Assembly: GCA_963995505.1 (NCBI GenBank)
Contig: OZ023187.1
Coordinates: 7,501-71,500, forward strand
DNA length: 64,000 nt
DNA from: Hypericum androsaemum
Lineage: Eukaryota > Streptophyta > Magnoliopsida > Malpighiales > Hypericaceae
Direction: 5' to 3'
Below are positions 43,061 through 55,313 of the stretch, piece by piece (the first letter of the stretch is position 1; every line of letters starts with the position of its first letter). A program made the position numbers and the translations under genes. The notes beneath the pieces were generated by a model that was not told where the DNA came from, did not search any database, and was given only the letters and a program-made list of their open reading frames with translations.

Positions 43061-46000
43061 AAGTACTCTTCTGGAACATTCGGGGTATCGGGAATGAACA
43101 CTCCCGAACCCAACTCAAGGAACATTGCCTTAAGCATAAACCTTTTTGGTTAGCCATTGCAGAACCAATGGTCAATATTGACATGCTTTACGACTGTTAT
43201 TGGAACTCTCTTGGTTATCGTCTGATTGGGATCAACAAAAGAGCTAGAAAACTTCCTAGCATTTGGGTTTTTACTCGACAACCTGTCGGGTCGATGGAAA
43301 TTATTGTGCTCTCTTCTTCACAGGCTATTGTTATTCAAACCACTTAGCAGCGGCACACCATCCTCATTGGCTTCATCTATGCTCATGTCAATTACTCTCC
43401 TCGACGCAAGCTCTGGGATGATATTATGAACCTTCGTGATTTGCCCAAAATGTTAATTGGTGATTTTAATGATGTCCTGGGCGCTCATGAAAGAATGAGT
43501 AGTTGTCTCCCCAACTCCTGCTCATGTATTGACTTCCAAACTTTTATTAGTGTTTGTGAGCTTTTGGATGTCCCTCTATCTGGTACTAAATACACCTATT
43601 CTAATGGTAATTATGCAGGGAGATACATGGAATCCCGGCTCGACCATGTTTTGACGACCAGCTCCTTCATGGATCTCTGGTACTCGGTTAAATGCATTGC
43701 TCTGTTTCGTAATACCTCTGATCACAAGCCTTTACTTCAGGATGAGCAGGAGTATCTGGGTGCTCGCCTCTTTCGTTACCAAAATATGTGGTCAAAACAT
43801 GATGGATTTCTGGAGGTGGTTCGATCTTCTTGCTCCATTTTACTGACCTCTACAAATTTAATGTCCTCTCTGATGGCCAAGATGTGCAGACTAAAACAAC
43901 TCTCAATCTTGGAATCGCGAGTCCTTCAGAGACATTCGCCTCAATTTGGACCTCTCTTACAGACAGGCAGAGCTTGCTCAAGCTAAAATAGAAAAGCTTG
44001 GCCCCCTGGACGAGCTTATATCGGAGGAAGCTGCTGCTTTAAGGCACTACAATGTAACCCTGGAGCAACATAGTCTTTTTCTCAGACAGTAAGCTCGTAT
44101 CTCTTGGCTTAAGAATGGTGATCGCAACTCCTCTTTCTTCCACAGGAGTGTTCAAATCCGAAGAATTCAGGCAGACATTAACTCTAGTATGATTGATGGG
44201 ACTATCATGGAGGATAAAACAAGGATACGTGAACATATTGTGGCTTATTTTCAGGATCTCTTCTCTGACTCACAACGAGTTTATGTTTCTTCACATTTGT
44301 TTAATCGGTTGATCACTCCTGAGGTTTCTTTTGCGCAAAATGAGGATCTAATTAGAGTTCCTTTGTCTGAGGAGGTGCGGGACACTATTTTTGATATGGA
44401 TCCTGATAGTGCCCCAGGCCTGGACGGGTTTAGTGGGCTCTTTTTCCAGTCTACCTGGATTATAATTGGCCAGGAACTCACTAGTGCTGTGCAGGTTTTT
44501 TTTTTATAGGGTCGTCTTCCTGACAGACTAAACTCAAACATTATTGTCCTTATTCCTAAGTTTCAGGGGGCTATCAAAGTGGAAGATTACAGACCTATTG
44601 TTATGGGAAATTTCCTGTATAAAGTGGTGACCAAGATTTTAACTTCTCGCTTTGGTCTTATTCTCGCGAAGCTACTCACCACCCATCAGTTCACCTTTGT
44701 CCCTGGGAGAAGAATACATGATTGCTTGGCACTTGCTTTGGAAGGAATCAATTGCCTTGATAGAAGAAGAAGCACAAGAAATATTGCCATCAAAGTGGAC
44801 ATTAGGAAGGCTTTCAACACGCTTAGCTGGAATTTCCTCTTGGAGGTTCTAAATAGCTGGGGGCTCTCTCCTACCTTCATCAACATGATTCGGCACATAC
44901 TGAGTTCTGCCATGCTTTCAATTCTCATTGATGGGATCCCAGCTGGATACTTCAACTACTCGCTGGGAGTGCGACAGCGAGACCCGCTCTCCCCTCTACT
45001 TTTTATCGCGGTAGTAGAAGTTTTTAGTGGACGCCTCCAGGAAGTGGCTGCTTTACAGGAACTGGAATGTTTCAAAGCTGGGAGAAGTTCTCATTTCCCT
45101 TCACATCTCTTATATGCTGATGATGTTATTATTTTTTATAAGGCCACTAGTGGTAATTGTAGAATGATATTGTCTATCCTCCAGGAGTATGCGGACTGCT
45201 CGGGTCAATTCTACAACCACAGAAATCCCGAGTCTACTTTGGAACTCATTTGGCTAGAGGAAAACGATCTTAGCTACAGACTGAACTTGGAATCTTTGAA
45301 GGCTCACTCCCTATCACTTACCTTGGAGTTCCATTATTTCTGGTTCCGCCTCATCGCAGATACTTGCAGGCACTTACGGATGAAATCCTGGCAAAATTCT
45401 CCTGTTCGAAAGGCTCCTCACTCTCCATGGCAGGAAGGGTCTGTTTGATCAAATCTGTGATTCAAAGTTCTTTAACCCATTCTATGATGATCTATAAATA
45501 GCCAACATCGCTTTCTGAACATGTCGATGCCTGTATACGAAATTTTTTTTGGACTGGAGACATTCATGGTCGGGGCGCTTGTTCTATACCTTAGAAAAGG
45601 GTATGTACTCCTCGAGAGGAAGGTGGTCTTGGCCTTCGATCCATTGCTCATATGAACTTAGCCTTCTTGAACCGCCTCTCCTGGAATATTTTGTATGATC
45701 CCACTCATCACTATGAGATTCTCAGAGACCGGTTCTATATGTCTGATAGGCATGTTCCGAGGAGCATGTTCGATCCTCGCTTTTGAAGGGTCTCCGTCTC
45801 TGCTATTCGCATATTCAACAGGCTTTATAAATGATCATCGGGGAAAACTCTTCGGCCAACTTCTGGCTGGACTATTGGTTAGGGTACATCATCGCTGATA
45901 AGGTTGGGATCCTTGTACACACGTGGCACCTCTGTGTCTTCATTATTTCAGATTATCGGTCTAATGGTAAATGGCTGATCCAAAGGAATTTTCTGAATTC

Positions 46001-46285
46001 CTTCCCGCTTATTGTGGTCGACCTACAAAATTATTTTTGGGGCCCTCCTAACTCAGATCACATGGCGTGGACACAATCGTCCGATGGTCTCCTCTCTTCC
46101 AAGGCCTCTTTTGAGCATCTTCGACCCACTTTTCTCAAAACTAGCTGAGGTAGATGATTTGGGCCCGATTCATCCCTCTCCGCAGATCGATTGTCATCTG
46201 GAGAGCTATCCAGGGTTCTCTCCCTTCCTCAGAATCTCTTCGCAGGCGCAGGGGCTTCACTGGTCCTTCCATTTATTTTCTTTGC
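43057..46285 (+). pseudogene. LINE ORF2 of copy K, cut by the fold-back
   Basis: It begins TTGAAAGTACTC where relatives have ATGAAGGT. Endonuclease motifs WNIRG, AEP, GDFNDV and SDHKP are readable to 43,986 with a TAG at 43,345-43,347. A frameshift after MCRLKQ (near 43,890) is shared with the right arm. The RT palm segment reads from 44,579 (VDIRKAFN, GVRQRDP, YADD near 45,116) with a second shared frameshift after QFYN. Further stops follow in 45,440-46,150. The frame ends at the palindrome junction inside the finger domain. Confidence 0.87.
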
Positions 46286-46417
46286 CTGTACAAGCAAGTC
46301 ATTGAAGCTAGTAGGATCTCTCCACGGGATGAGAAAAAACCCAAAAAGCTTTTTCCAGAGAGATGTCGAGTAGGTGCAGTCCCCTAAAATTTGATCCAGC
46401 TCATCGGTGTGATTCCT
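46286..46417. other. Palindrome centre (132-bp asymmetric spacer)
   Basis: Left-arm LINE sequence stops at 46,285. From 46,286 the sequence is the reverse complement of LINE ORF2 that lies about 132 bp further downstream in the element (reading CTTGCTTGTACAGG on -). Arm pairing starts at 46,418 (GCAAAGAAAATAAATGG against CCATTTATTTTCTTTGC). The spacer is therefore the only part not duplicated. Confidence 0.9.
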
Positions 46418-49400
46418 GCAAAGAAAATAAATGGAAGGACCAGTGAAGCCCCTGCGCCTGCGAAGAGATTCCGAGGTAGGGAGAGCACCATGGATAGCTC
46501 TCCAGATGACAATCAATCTGCGGAGAGGGATGAATCGGGCCCAAATCCACCTACCTCAGCTAGTTTTGAGAAAAGTGGGTCGAAGATGCTCAAAAGCAGC
46601 CTTGGAAGAGAGGAGACCATCGGACGATTGTGTCCACGCCATGTGATCTGAGTTAGGAGGGCCTCGGAAATAATTTTGTAGGTCGACCACAATAAGCGGG
46701 AAGGAATTCAGAAAATTCCTTTCGATCAGCCATTTACCATTAGACCGATAATCTAAAACAGGGAAGACACAGAGGTGCCACATGTGTACAGGGATCCCAA
46801 CCTTATCAGCGATGATGTACCCTAACCAATAGTCCAGCCAGAAGTTGGCCGAAGAGTTTTCCCCGATGATCATTTGTGAAGCCTGTTGAATATGCGAATA
46901 GCAGAGACGGAGACCCTTCAAAAGCGAGGATCGAACATGCTCCTCGGAACATGCCTATCAGACATATAGAACCGGTCTCTGAGAATCTCATAGTGATGAG
47001 TGGGATCATACAAAATATTCCAGGAGAGGCGGTTCAAGAAGGCTAAGTTCATATGAGCAATGGATCGAAGGCCAAGACCACCTTCCTCTCGAGGAGTACA
47101 TACCCTTTTCTAAGGTATTGAACAAGCGCCCCGACCATGAATGTCTCCAGTCCAAAAAAAATTTCGTATACAGGCATCGACATATTCAGAAAGCGATGTT
47201 GGCTATTTATAGATCATCATAGAGTGGGTTAAAGAACTTTGAATCACAGATTGGATCAAACAGACCCTTCCTGCCATAGAGAGTGAGGAGCCTTTCGAAC
47301 AGGAGAATTTTTCCAGGATTTCATCCGCAAGTGCCTGCAAGTATCTGCGATGAGGCGGAACCAGAAATAATGGAACTCCAAGGTAAGTGATAGGGAGTGA
47401 GCCTTCAAAGATTCCAAGTTCAGTCTGTAGCTGAGATCGTTTTCATCTAGCCAAATGAGTTCCAAAGTAAACTCGGGATTTCTGTGGTTGTAGAATTGAC
47501 CCGAGCAGTCCGCATACTCCTGGAGGATAGACAATATCATTCTACAATTACCAGTAGTGGCCTTATAAAAAATTATAACATCATCAGCATATAAGAGATG
47601 TGAAGGGAAATGAGAACTTCTCCCAACTTTGAAACATTCCAGTTCCTGTAAAGCAGCCGCTTCCTAGAGGCGTCCACTAAAAACTTCTACTACCGCGATA
47701 AAAAGTAGAGGGGAGAGCGGGTCTCCCTGTCGCACTCCCTGCGAGCAGTTGAAGTATCCAGCTGGGATCCCATCAATGAGAATTGAAAGCATGGCAGAAC
47801 TCAGTATGTGCCGAATCATGTTGATGAAGGTAGAAGAGAGCCCCCAGCTATTTAGAATCTCCAAGAGGAAATTCCAGCTAAGCGTGTCGAAAGCCTTCCT
47901 AATGTCCACTTTGATGGCCATATTTCCTGTGCTTCTTCTTCTATCAAGGCAATTGATTCCTTCCAAAGCAAGTGCCAAGCAATCATGTATTCTTCTCCCA
48001 GGGACAAAGATGAACTGATGGGTGGTGAGTAGCTTTGTGAGAATAAGACCAAAGCGAGAAGTTAAAATCTTGGTCACCACTTTATACAGGAAATTACCCA
48101 TAACAATAGGTCTGTAATCTTCCACTTTGATAGCCCCCTGAAACTTGGGAATAAGAACAACAATGTTTGAGTTCAGTCTATCAGGAAGACGACCCTGCAA
48201 AAAGAAATCCTGCACAGCACTAGTGAGTTCCTGGCCAATTATAATCCAGGTAGACTGGAAAAAGTGCCCACTAAACCCGTCCGGGCCTGGGGCACAATCA
48301 GGATCCAAATCAAAAATAGTGTCCCGCACCTCCTCAGACAAAGGAACTCTAATAAGATCCTCATTTTGTGCAAAAGAAACCTCAGGAGTGATCAACCGAC
48401 TAAACGAATGTGAAGAAACATAAACTCGTTGTGAGTCAGAGAAGAGATCCTGAAAATGAGCCACAATATGTTCACGTATCCTTGTTTTTTCCTCTGTGAT
48501 AGTCCCATCAATCATACGAGAGTTAATGCCTGCCTGACTTCTTCGGATTTGAACACTACTGTGGAAGAAAGAGGAGTTGCGATCACCATTCTTAAGCCAA
48601 GAGATACGAGCTTACTGTCTGAGAAAAAGACTATGTTGCTCCAGGGTTACATTGTAGTGCCTTAAAGCAGCAGCTTCCTCTGATATAAGCTCGTCTAGGG
48701 GGCCAAGCTTTTCTATTTTAGCTTGAGCAAGCTCTGCCTGTCTGTAAGAGAGGTCCAAATTGAGGCGAATGTCTCTGAAGGACTCGCGATTCCAAGATTG
48801 AGAGTTGTTTTAGTCTGCGCATCTTGGCCATCAGAGAGGACATGAAATTTGTAGAGGTTGGGAAAATGGAGCAAGAAGATTGAACCACCTCTAGAAATCC
48901 ATCATGTTTTAACCACATATTTTGGTAATGAAAGAGGCGAGCGCCTAGATACTCCTGTTCATCCTGGCAATCCTGAAGTAAAGGCTTGTGATTAGAGGTA
49001 TTACGAAACAGAGCAATGCATTTAACCGAGTACCAGAGATCCATAAAGGAGCTGGTCGTCAAAACACGGTCGAGCCGGGATTCCATGTATCTCCCTGCAT
49101 AATTACCATTAGAATAGGTGTATTTACTACCAGATAGAGGGACATCCAAAAGCTCACAAACGGTGATAAAAGTTTGGAAGTCAATACATGAGCGGGAGTT
49201 GGGGAGACAACTACTCATTCTTTCATGAGCGCCCAGGACATCATTAAAATCACCAATTAACATTTTGGGCAAATCATAAAGGTTCATAGTATCATCCCAG
49301 AGATTGCGTCGAGGAGAGTAATTGACATGAGCATAGATGAAGCCAATGAGGATGGTGTGCCGCTGCCAAGTGTTTTGAATAACAATAGCCTGTGAAGAAG

Positions 49401-49656
49401 AGAGCACAATAATTTCCATCGACCCGACAGGTTGTCGAGTAAAAACCCAAATGCTAGGAACTTTTCTAGCTCTTTTGTTGATCCCAATCAGACGATAACC
49501 AAGAGAGTTCCAATAACAGTCGTAAAGCATGTCAATATTGACCATTGGTTCTGCAATGGCTAACCAAAAAGGTTTATGCTTAAGGCAATGTTCCTTAAGT
49601 TGGGTTCGGGAGTGTTCATTCCCGATACCCCGAATGTTCCAGAAGAGTACTTTCAA
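46286..49656 (-). pseudogene. LINE ORF2 of copy K', truncated at palindrome centre
   Basis: The endonuclease domain is open from 49,656 to about 48,810 with no stop (WNIRG, AEP, GDFNDV, RLDR; SDHKP is SNHKP here). The RT palm from 48,515 to 47,664 is open and has VDIRKAFD and GVRQGDPLSP; YADD lies just beyond a stop at about 47,662. The frameshifts after RLKQ and QFYN are shared with K, showing that they predate the inversion. Downstream pieces (47,009-46,556) carry the ORF2 middle region up to the finger. Confidence 0.87.
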
Positions 49657-52600
49657 TGCGCCCTGGAGGCCAAGACATTGAGAGACGAATTCGTTTGTTA
49701 TAAGGTTCGACTTCTAGTCCTAACTGAAGTTGAATTTTGCGGGGCTTTCACTCCATGTGCAGTGCAGCCAGTAGCAACATTAGACATGAGATTCATCTGT
49801 GGGGAGTCCCTATTGTCAATAATCGTAATTCCAGAAGGTCGAGCTCTTGGGATAGGCAAAGCACCGGTGGGTAAGCTACAATGAACATTACTTGTTTGAA
49901 CAGGTTTGTCAGGAAAACATGGATCGGAACCTTTGATAACCTGATCAGATAAATCATCCAAATCCTGGTCAGGAAAATCCAGTTCTGAAACAAGTGGCAT
50001 TTTTAAGGGAACGAGATCAGGAGTGTCCTCAGGGTCAACTTGTCCAATTGAAGCAAAAGGTGGAGCTTGGTCAATTGTTTCTGTTGAGAGACGGGTTACC
50101 TCTCAGTCAATTTCTTCTAAAATGCGTGCCACAAAGTCTGGAGAGTTGACATATTGTGAAGGAGAGAGCTCTACATCCGGTGGAGCTGAGGAGGTGGGCC
50201 TGTGCTCTCCGGTTGTAGTGGGTCTCTCCCGGGGAGACACACCTTCAATAGTTTGTGTCGGAGTGCTCATTTCTCTAGAAGGACACTTCAAAAGTTGGTC
50301 TGTCACATTAGCTTCCTCCGCAAGGGCATCAAAAGCGTTGGATGTGGAAGCTCCTCCCTGTGTCTTATCTTGTACAATCTGTATGATAGAAGTGTCCAAA
50401 GTGGCATGTGTCCATTTGCCTGAATTATCTTTTTCCCTCTCGAAGGTTCACTTCTTCGGGCAGTTTCTCCTAAATATTTAGGATGAAGTTTCCTGCAAAC
50501 AGCATTAGTATGACCAATGATACGGCAGTGATCACAGAAGCGAGGTAGTTCTTCAATCACAATATCAATCACAAGGCTTCCATTGGATAGTTCCAGAAGA
50601 ACTTGATTTGTTATCTTCATGGCCATATCCACTTCCACCAGGACTCTCACATTGATGCCATTAGAGCGATTTAGAGGATCCGAATCCACCCTAATAGGGT
50701 CACCTACAGCTTCTGCAATGCCAAAAATGATATCAGAGGCCACATGCTCCATAGCTATACCAATCAATTTGATCCAAACTTTGGCCTTGGAAGAGGTCAC
50801 TTTGGAGGTTTTAAAAAGTGGAGTCCAAGGTTGTAAGTAGACTGTGCCATAATTAGACTTCCATGACGTAGAGGACCAGATCTTGTTCTTGTCAAATTCT
50901 TTCTTAAAAAAGAAGCCAAAATATCCCAAACCAAGAGAGAGCATATTCCAAGTTGAGACACTCCATAGCTTGGCAAGGCCACCTCGCAATTCAAAAGAGG
51001 AGCAGGGCTTAGTTCCTTTTGGAGTAATCAAACGGCCAATAAAAGCACGTCTTCCAAAATTATCATAAATCTCTGATCTTTCCGTATTGCAAACAACAAC
51101 AAAATGATCACCTTTAAGAATAGGTTTGAGGTTGTTACCACTGTAGGACCAACCCCCGAGTTGCGATCTTGCCAGGGCAGCGTAGGAAGGCTGCTCCGCA
51201 ACTGGGAGGGGGGGCTGCGAAAGAGCCATATCATTCGCAGTGATCTGGCCTGCTCGCAGCACTTTCGACAGTCTTGTTTGCACTGTCTGTGATGGAATGG
51301 CTTTTGAATAGGCCAGCACTTCGTCAATAGACAGTGAAAAACACCTGCAGCCGGGGGAATAGAAGATGAAGCCACGGGCTGAGAGAGCAGCAAGTGGGAG
51401 CTCTCATCCACCCCAGACACCAGGAGAGCATGGGCGTTTGCAACCTTAAGCACCTCGGAGAGCACATCTTTAGGCAGATTAAGGTTAGCACACAGCTTTA
51501 AAAAGTAAATCCTATCAAATACATCACCATCCACAACATTAATCGTAGCATTCGTAATATTATCAGCAAGGATAGACGAAGAAAAAAGCATGGCAGGAGG
51601 CGGAACAGGGCTAGTGCACTTCTCTAAAATAAGTTCTATAGCAGCTGGATTTCCGGAAGTGTGCTGCTCAATTTCAGTCCGCTGTGTAGTAAGGCCTTGC
51701 CAGGGGCTGAGAGTTGCCCCGACAGTTCTGTAAGCAAGTTGAGAGTGCTCCTTGGCAGCCTTTAGCACATCAGAGGGGAGAGCAATTGGCCATTATCGGA
51801 GGGGACAAGGCGTGTATCCAGGCCTGTCGATAAGCTTTGGCAGCTGGGAGAGCATCCGGAGGGGCCGAAGACTAGGGACCAGGTTGTGGGGCTAGCAAAG
51901 AGCACTCGTACGCTGAAGACACCATGTTAGAATAAGCAAGGGCAACCTTTAACACTTTGGAGATCATCGATTGAGGTAAGTTCAAGTTAACACACAGGCT
52001 CAGAAAACCATTCAAATCAAAGCATTCCCTCCCCGCAGAATTAAATGCGGCATTCAAGCGAGGAGTAGGCAGCATTGATAAATCATTCAAGGCAAAGGAA
52101 GGGCCAAATCTTGAACTCGAGGGAGGAGCCAATGTGAAAGCGGCTAGTGAAAACCTAGGGGCTGGCAGCTGAGGTTCAACCAGCTGGCTGCAATGCAGAA
52201 GAGGGCTCGCACCTGTCTGCAATACGGGCCAAAATACAGAGGACACCGAAGCACCAGCCGCGTAAGAGGCACCCATCGGAGGAGGCACAATAAATAAAGG
52301 AAGCTGGTTATTAGCTTGAGCATCAACGACAATAGAAAGGTCAGCTGAGGTGCTCGGGACTTGGTGAACTGGAGGTGAGGAATCCTCACGAGAAGCAGTA
52401 TTAATCTCTGCCAGGGACCAGCCGTGGAGGTACCAGGCTTTGGAAGCCGAGTTATTCTGAGCTTGCAGACTCGACCTCGAAGTATGAACATCAGGGGCTG
52501 CACCAGCAGAAGGTGAAGGCATAGAAACCTCACACAAAGCTGGGGAATTTCTAACGTTGGCAACAACAAAGGATAAATCCAACGACGACATCGGGTCGAA

Positions 52601-53029
52601 TTGGATCGTCGGTGAGGCTGTTTGAGGTAGCGCAAGCCCAGCGCGGTCATCAGACGAAGTCATTTCGGATTGAAGGCTTGTGTAGCAGGAGGGCAGAATC
52701 TGAAGAGAGGAAGCCACCATGGAAGTGCAATAAGCTTGCCAAAGCTCAGTCGACGAAGAAAAGAGCTGCACTGCAGGAGTGCGGCGGCTAGGAGCACATC
52801 TGCCACTAAGGGAGGGGGCGCGCTCGGAAGGTTCTCAGATCTTTGGATGAGATAGTTCAGGGGAGCAGCTCTGAAAAGGCGAGCGGTTCAGGGGAGGATG
52901 AGCAGTAGTTGTAGTCTCAGGGAGCGGGCTCAAGACGGAGTGGCCGATTGAGTGAGACCCATCCCAAAAGCTCGACGAGGGGAGGGATTCGGAGAGGTCC
53001 AGGGACCGATGCCAGGCCAGCGGTGTCAT
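49653..53029 (-). pseudogene. LINE ORF1 of copy K'
   Basis: An ATG at 53,029 opens a frame that is interrupted by TGA at 52,835-52,837, then reads on to 51,872 (299 codons from 52,771, without the stop seen in K at 40,317). LCxxLNLPQ-like motifs are near 51,990 and 51,490. After frameshifts, DUF4283 and the zinc knuckle read from 51,319 to about 50,490 (CDHCRIIGHTNAVC), then the acidic tail to the TGA at 49,655-49,653. That TGA overlaps the TTG start of ORF2. Confidence 0.86.
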
Positions 53030-53464
53030 AGGGAGACCGGACGACGGTGGTGCGGTGAGGAGTTTGGGTGTCGGTTGCGTGAAGCACCGCTGAGGTCAGT
53101 GGAGAAGTTCTAGAGCAAGTGGCTAGCCTAGGAAGGGTCGTCAGGATCCCGCAAACCTCCTGAGGTCGGACCACCAGGCGGGGATCTGACGGAGGCGCCG
53201 CCTGGGGCGGAGGAGGGAGGGGAAAAGAGCGAAGAAAAACCCAAAAACATGGATTAGAGATCTGGGGTGACTCCGGGGTACCCACTCACAAAACTCAACG
53301 GAGGGAGCATCGGGAGGTTGCCAGGATCCGGTGGCGGCCTTGCCATGGCCGGCGGCCGCATGATTCCGTTGGTGGAGGCCGGTCAACGAAAAAGTCAACG
53401 ACCGCCCCAAAATCACCCAAATTATTTTTTTTCGTTCAGTTTTTTTGGTTTGTTTTGGGTTTCT

Positions 53465-53482
53465 TTTAGGGTTTAGGGTTTA
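53465..53482 (-). repeat. Telomeric repeat T11' (right arm)
   Basis: About two and a half CCCTAAA units on - between the A-tract of the mirror RPL17 copy and the 5' end of K'. TCAT separates the A-tract from the telomeric units. Confidence 0.88.
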
Positions 53483-53485
53483 TGA

Positions 53486-54176
53486 TTTTTTTTTTTACGA
53501 CCAACCAGAAAAATCTGGCAACATCATACATCAAGAAGATCTCAATTTCAATAGATGTTCAACACAAGCATGGCTAGGGGGTAAAATCTTTATGGAACTA
53601 CAAACACTGTTTCTCAGGAAGTTGCACCACTACGTAAAGCTTGGGAGGCTTTGGACTTTTTTGGAACCAGATGAGTTTCGGGCTCCTTTTTGACAGGCTC
53701 CTCCTTCTCGGACAAAATCAACTCGACGTGGCATGGAAATGACATGTATGGGTTAATCCTTCCATGAGCACGGTAGGTCCTACGTCTCTGCTTCTGTGCT
53801 TGGTTCACTTAAATGTGAGATATTATTAGAGAATCAACATCCAGACCCTCAGCATTGCTCTCGGCATTCTTGAGGAGATCATGAATAAATCTGGCAGATT
53901 TTGCTGACCAGCGGCCCTGACCATTAGAATGACGGTTCTTTGCCTAGGCAGTCCGGCCGACACCACGACAGAAGCGAGTGAATGGATGGCCTGCTTGTGG
54001 ACAAGAACATCCTCTAAGTATCTCTTGGCCTTGGCCAGCGGAAGCTTCCTAATAGCATGGGCTGAACCACTCGCCTTGCAAGACTTGGTGGGGTTATCGG
54101 GCTCCTGGGAGTACTTCACCATCGTTAGAGGTGGCTGCCTGATTCCTCGACAAGGCCGATGTCTCTGCCAGAGGAG
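53486..54176 (-). pseudogene. RPL17: Processed RPL17 (uL22) pseudogene, mirror copy
   Basis: The same retrocopy as at 38,637-39,296 in inverted orientation: an A-tract of 11 at 53,496-53,486, ATG at 54,122 and 5' UTR to 54,176. It keeps C-terminal coding sequence lost from the left copy ([15 protein letters not shown], near 53,690), which confirms the family assignment. The same deletion after CKASGS is shared by both copies, so it predates the inverted duplication. Confidence 0.92.
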
Positions 54177-54240
54177 TAGGGTTTAGGGTTTAGGGTTTAG
54201 GGTTTAGGGTTTAGGGTTTAGGGTTTTTGGGTTTAGGGTT
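54177..54240 (-). repeat. Telomeric repeat T10' (right arm)
   Basis: Seven TTTAGGG units on +, the variant TTTTTGGG and one more TTTAGGG, between the 5' end of the RPL17 pseudogene and the truncated 3' UTR of J2. It has more units than T10 in the left arm. Confidence 0.95.
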
Positions 54241-55313
54241 GCAAAGCCCTATTACAAGACAAAGTGCACTAAAACAAACAAACAAAGCCAAAAGGTCAAG
54301 GAGCGAAGCGGTGAAAAGGCATTCCGGTAAGATCCAGTCCAATGTGTTTCAGGAGCGCACTCGAGAAATTCGACCACCAACCACTTATCGGAATTTTGGT
54401 CATCGCGTTAGCTACCTCGTTACCTTCACGAAAGATGTGTGAGACCTGAAAATGCATATCAGCCCGAAGACGTTGTATATATGCCCACCTGCTTCTGACG
54501 CACCAAGGGACCTCCGCATGCTGAGCCTAAAAAAGATGGAGAACATCTGTGGAGTCTCTCTCCAGCCATAAATGTAGCAATCTATTATGATGAGCAATTT
54601 CAATCGCAAACATGGCAGCTATAAGTTCAGCTTCGAAAGCATAGCAGGTGCCCAAATGTTGGACAAAACATCCGCAGACAAACCCGCGATGAATCTGGAA
54701 GACCCCAGAAGCCGAAGAGTAACTAGGAGCCCCCGCGGCACTACCATCGGTATTGCATTTGGTCCAGGTCAGAAGCGGGCAATGCCAATAAACCTCTTTG
54801 ATCACCGGGGCTTTCCCTGGGCGAGGGGTCACCCAGAAATAGAGCAATGCGGAGAGCTCCTCCTAGGAACCAAAAATGTGGCCGATCTCTAAGACCTCCG
54901 TTTCAACAAGAAGGTTCCTGATGAGGGTCGTGACTGAGTCCAAAGTGTGGCACTTACTGTCAAAAATCTGCTGGTTGCGTTCCATCCAAATGACCCAGGC
55001 AGAAGAGATGAACACACATCACCACAGGGCCAAAAGTTATGGGCTGAAAGTCACCTTCATTGCCTGTATAAGCAAGTCATTGAAGCTAGCAGGATCTCTC
55101 CACGGGATGTGAAAAACCCAGAAAAGCTTTTTTCAGATAGATGTCGAGTAGGTGTAGTCCCCTAAAAGGTGATCCAGATCTTCGGTGTGATTCCTGCAAA
55201 GAAAACAAATAGAAGGACCAGTGAAGCCCCTACGCCTGCGAAGAGATTCTGAGTAAAGAGAGCTCTATGGATAGCTCTCCAGATGACAATCGATCTGCGG
55301 GGAGGGATGAATC

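Larger units (their letters stand above)
36969..46285 (+). repeat. Left arm of large inverted duplication
   Basis: It contains J1, T10, the RPL17 pseudogene, T11 and copy K. It pairs in reverse with 46,418-57,690. Identity is about 95% where I aligned roughly 150 bp by eye near 39,961-40,110. It ends abruptly at TTTCTTTGC (46,285), inside the zf-RVT region of ORF2. Confidence 0.93.
39311..46285 (+). mobile_element. LINE copy K, truncated at the palindrome centre
   Basis: It has the complete 5' end (A-rich start as in copy D, paired W-box-like sites at 39,377-39,394), ORF1 (about 39,843-43,060) and ORF2 from 43,057 until it is cut at 46,285. It is an older, more diverged subfamily than B/D/I with many stops. 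The 3' end is missing because the sequence folds back. Confidence 0.92.
46286..53464 (-). mobile_element. LINE copy K' (mirror of K)
   Basis: Minus-strand copy with 5' end at about 53,464 (paired TTGAC sites at 53,381-53,398), ORF1 (53,029-49,653) and ORF2 (49,656 to the palindrome centre). It is better preserved than K: several stops of K are absent. Confidence 0.92.

Noticed and set aside
46286..46417. Palindrome as a telomere-telomere fusion point
   Set aside because: There is no TTTAGGG/CCCTAAA head-to-head array at the centre, and the polarity of the telomeric repeats in the two arms points outward, opposite to a fusion of two ends.
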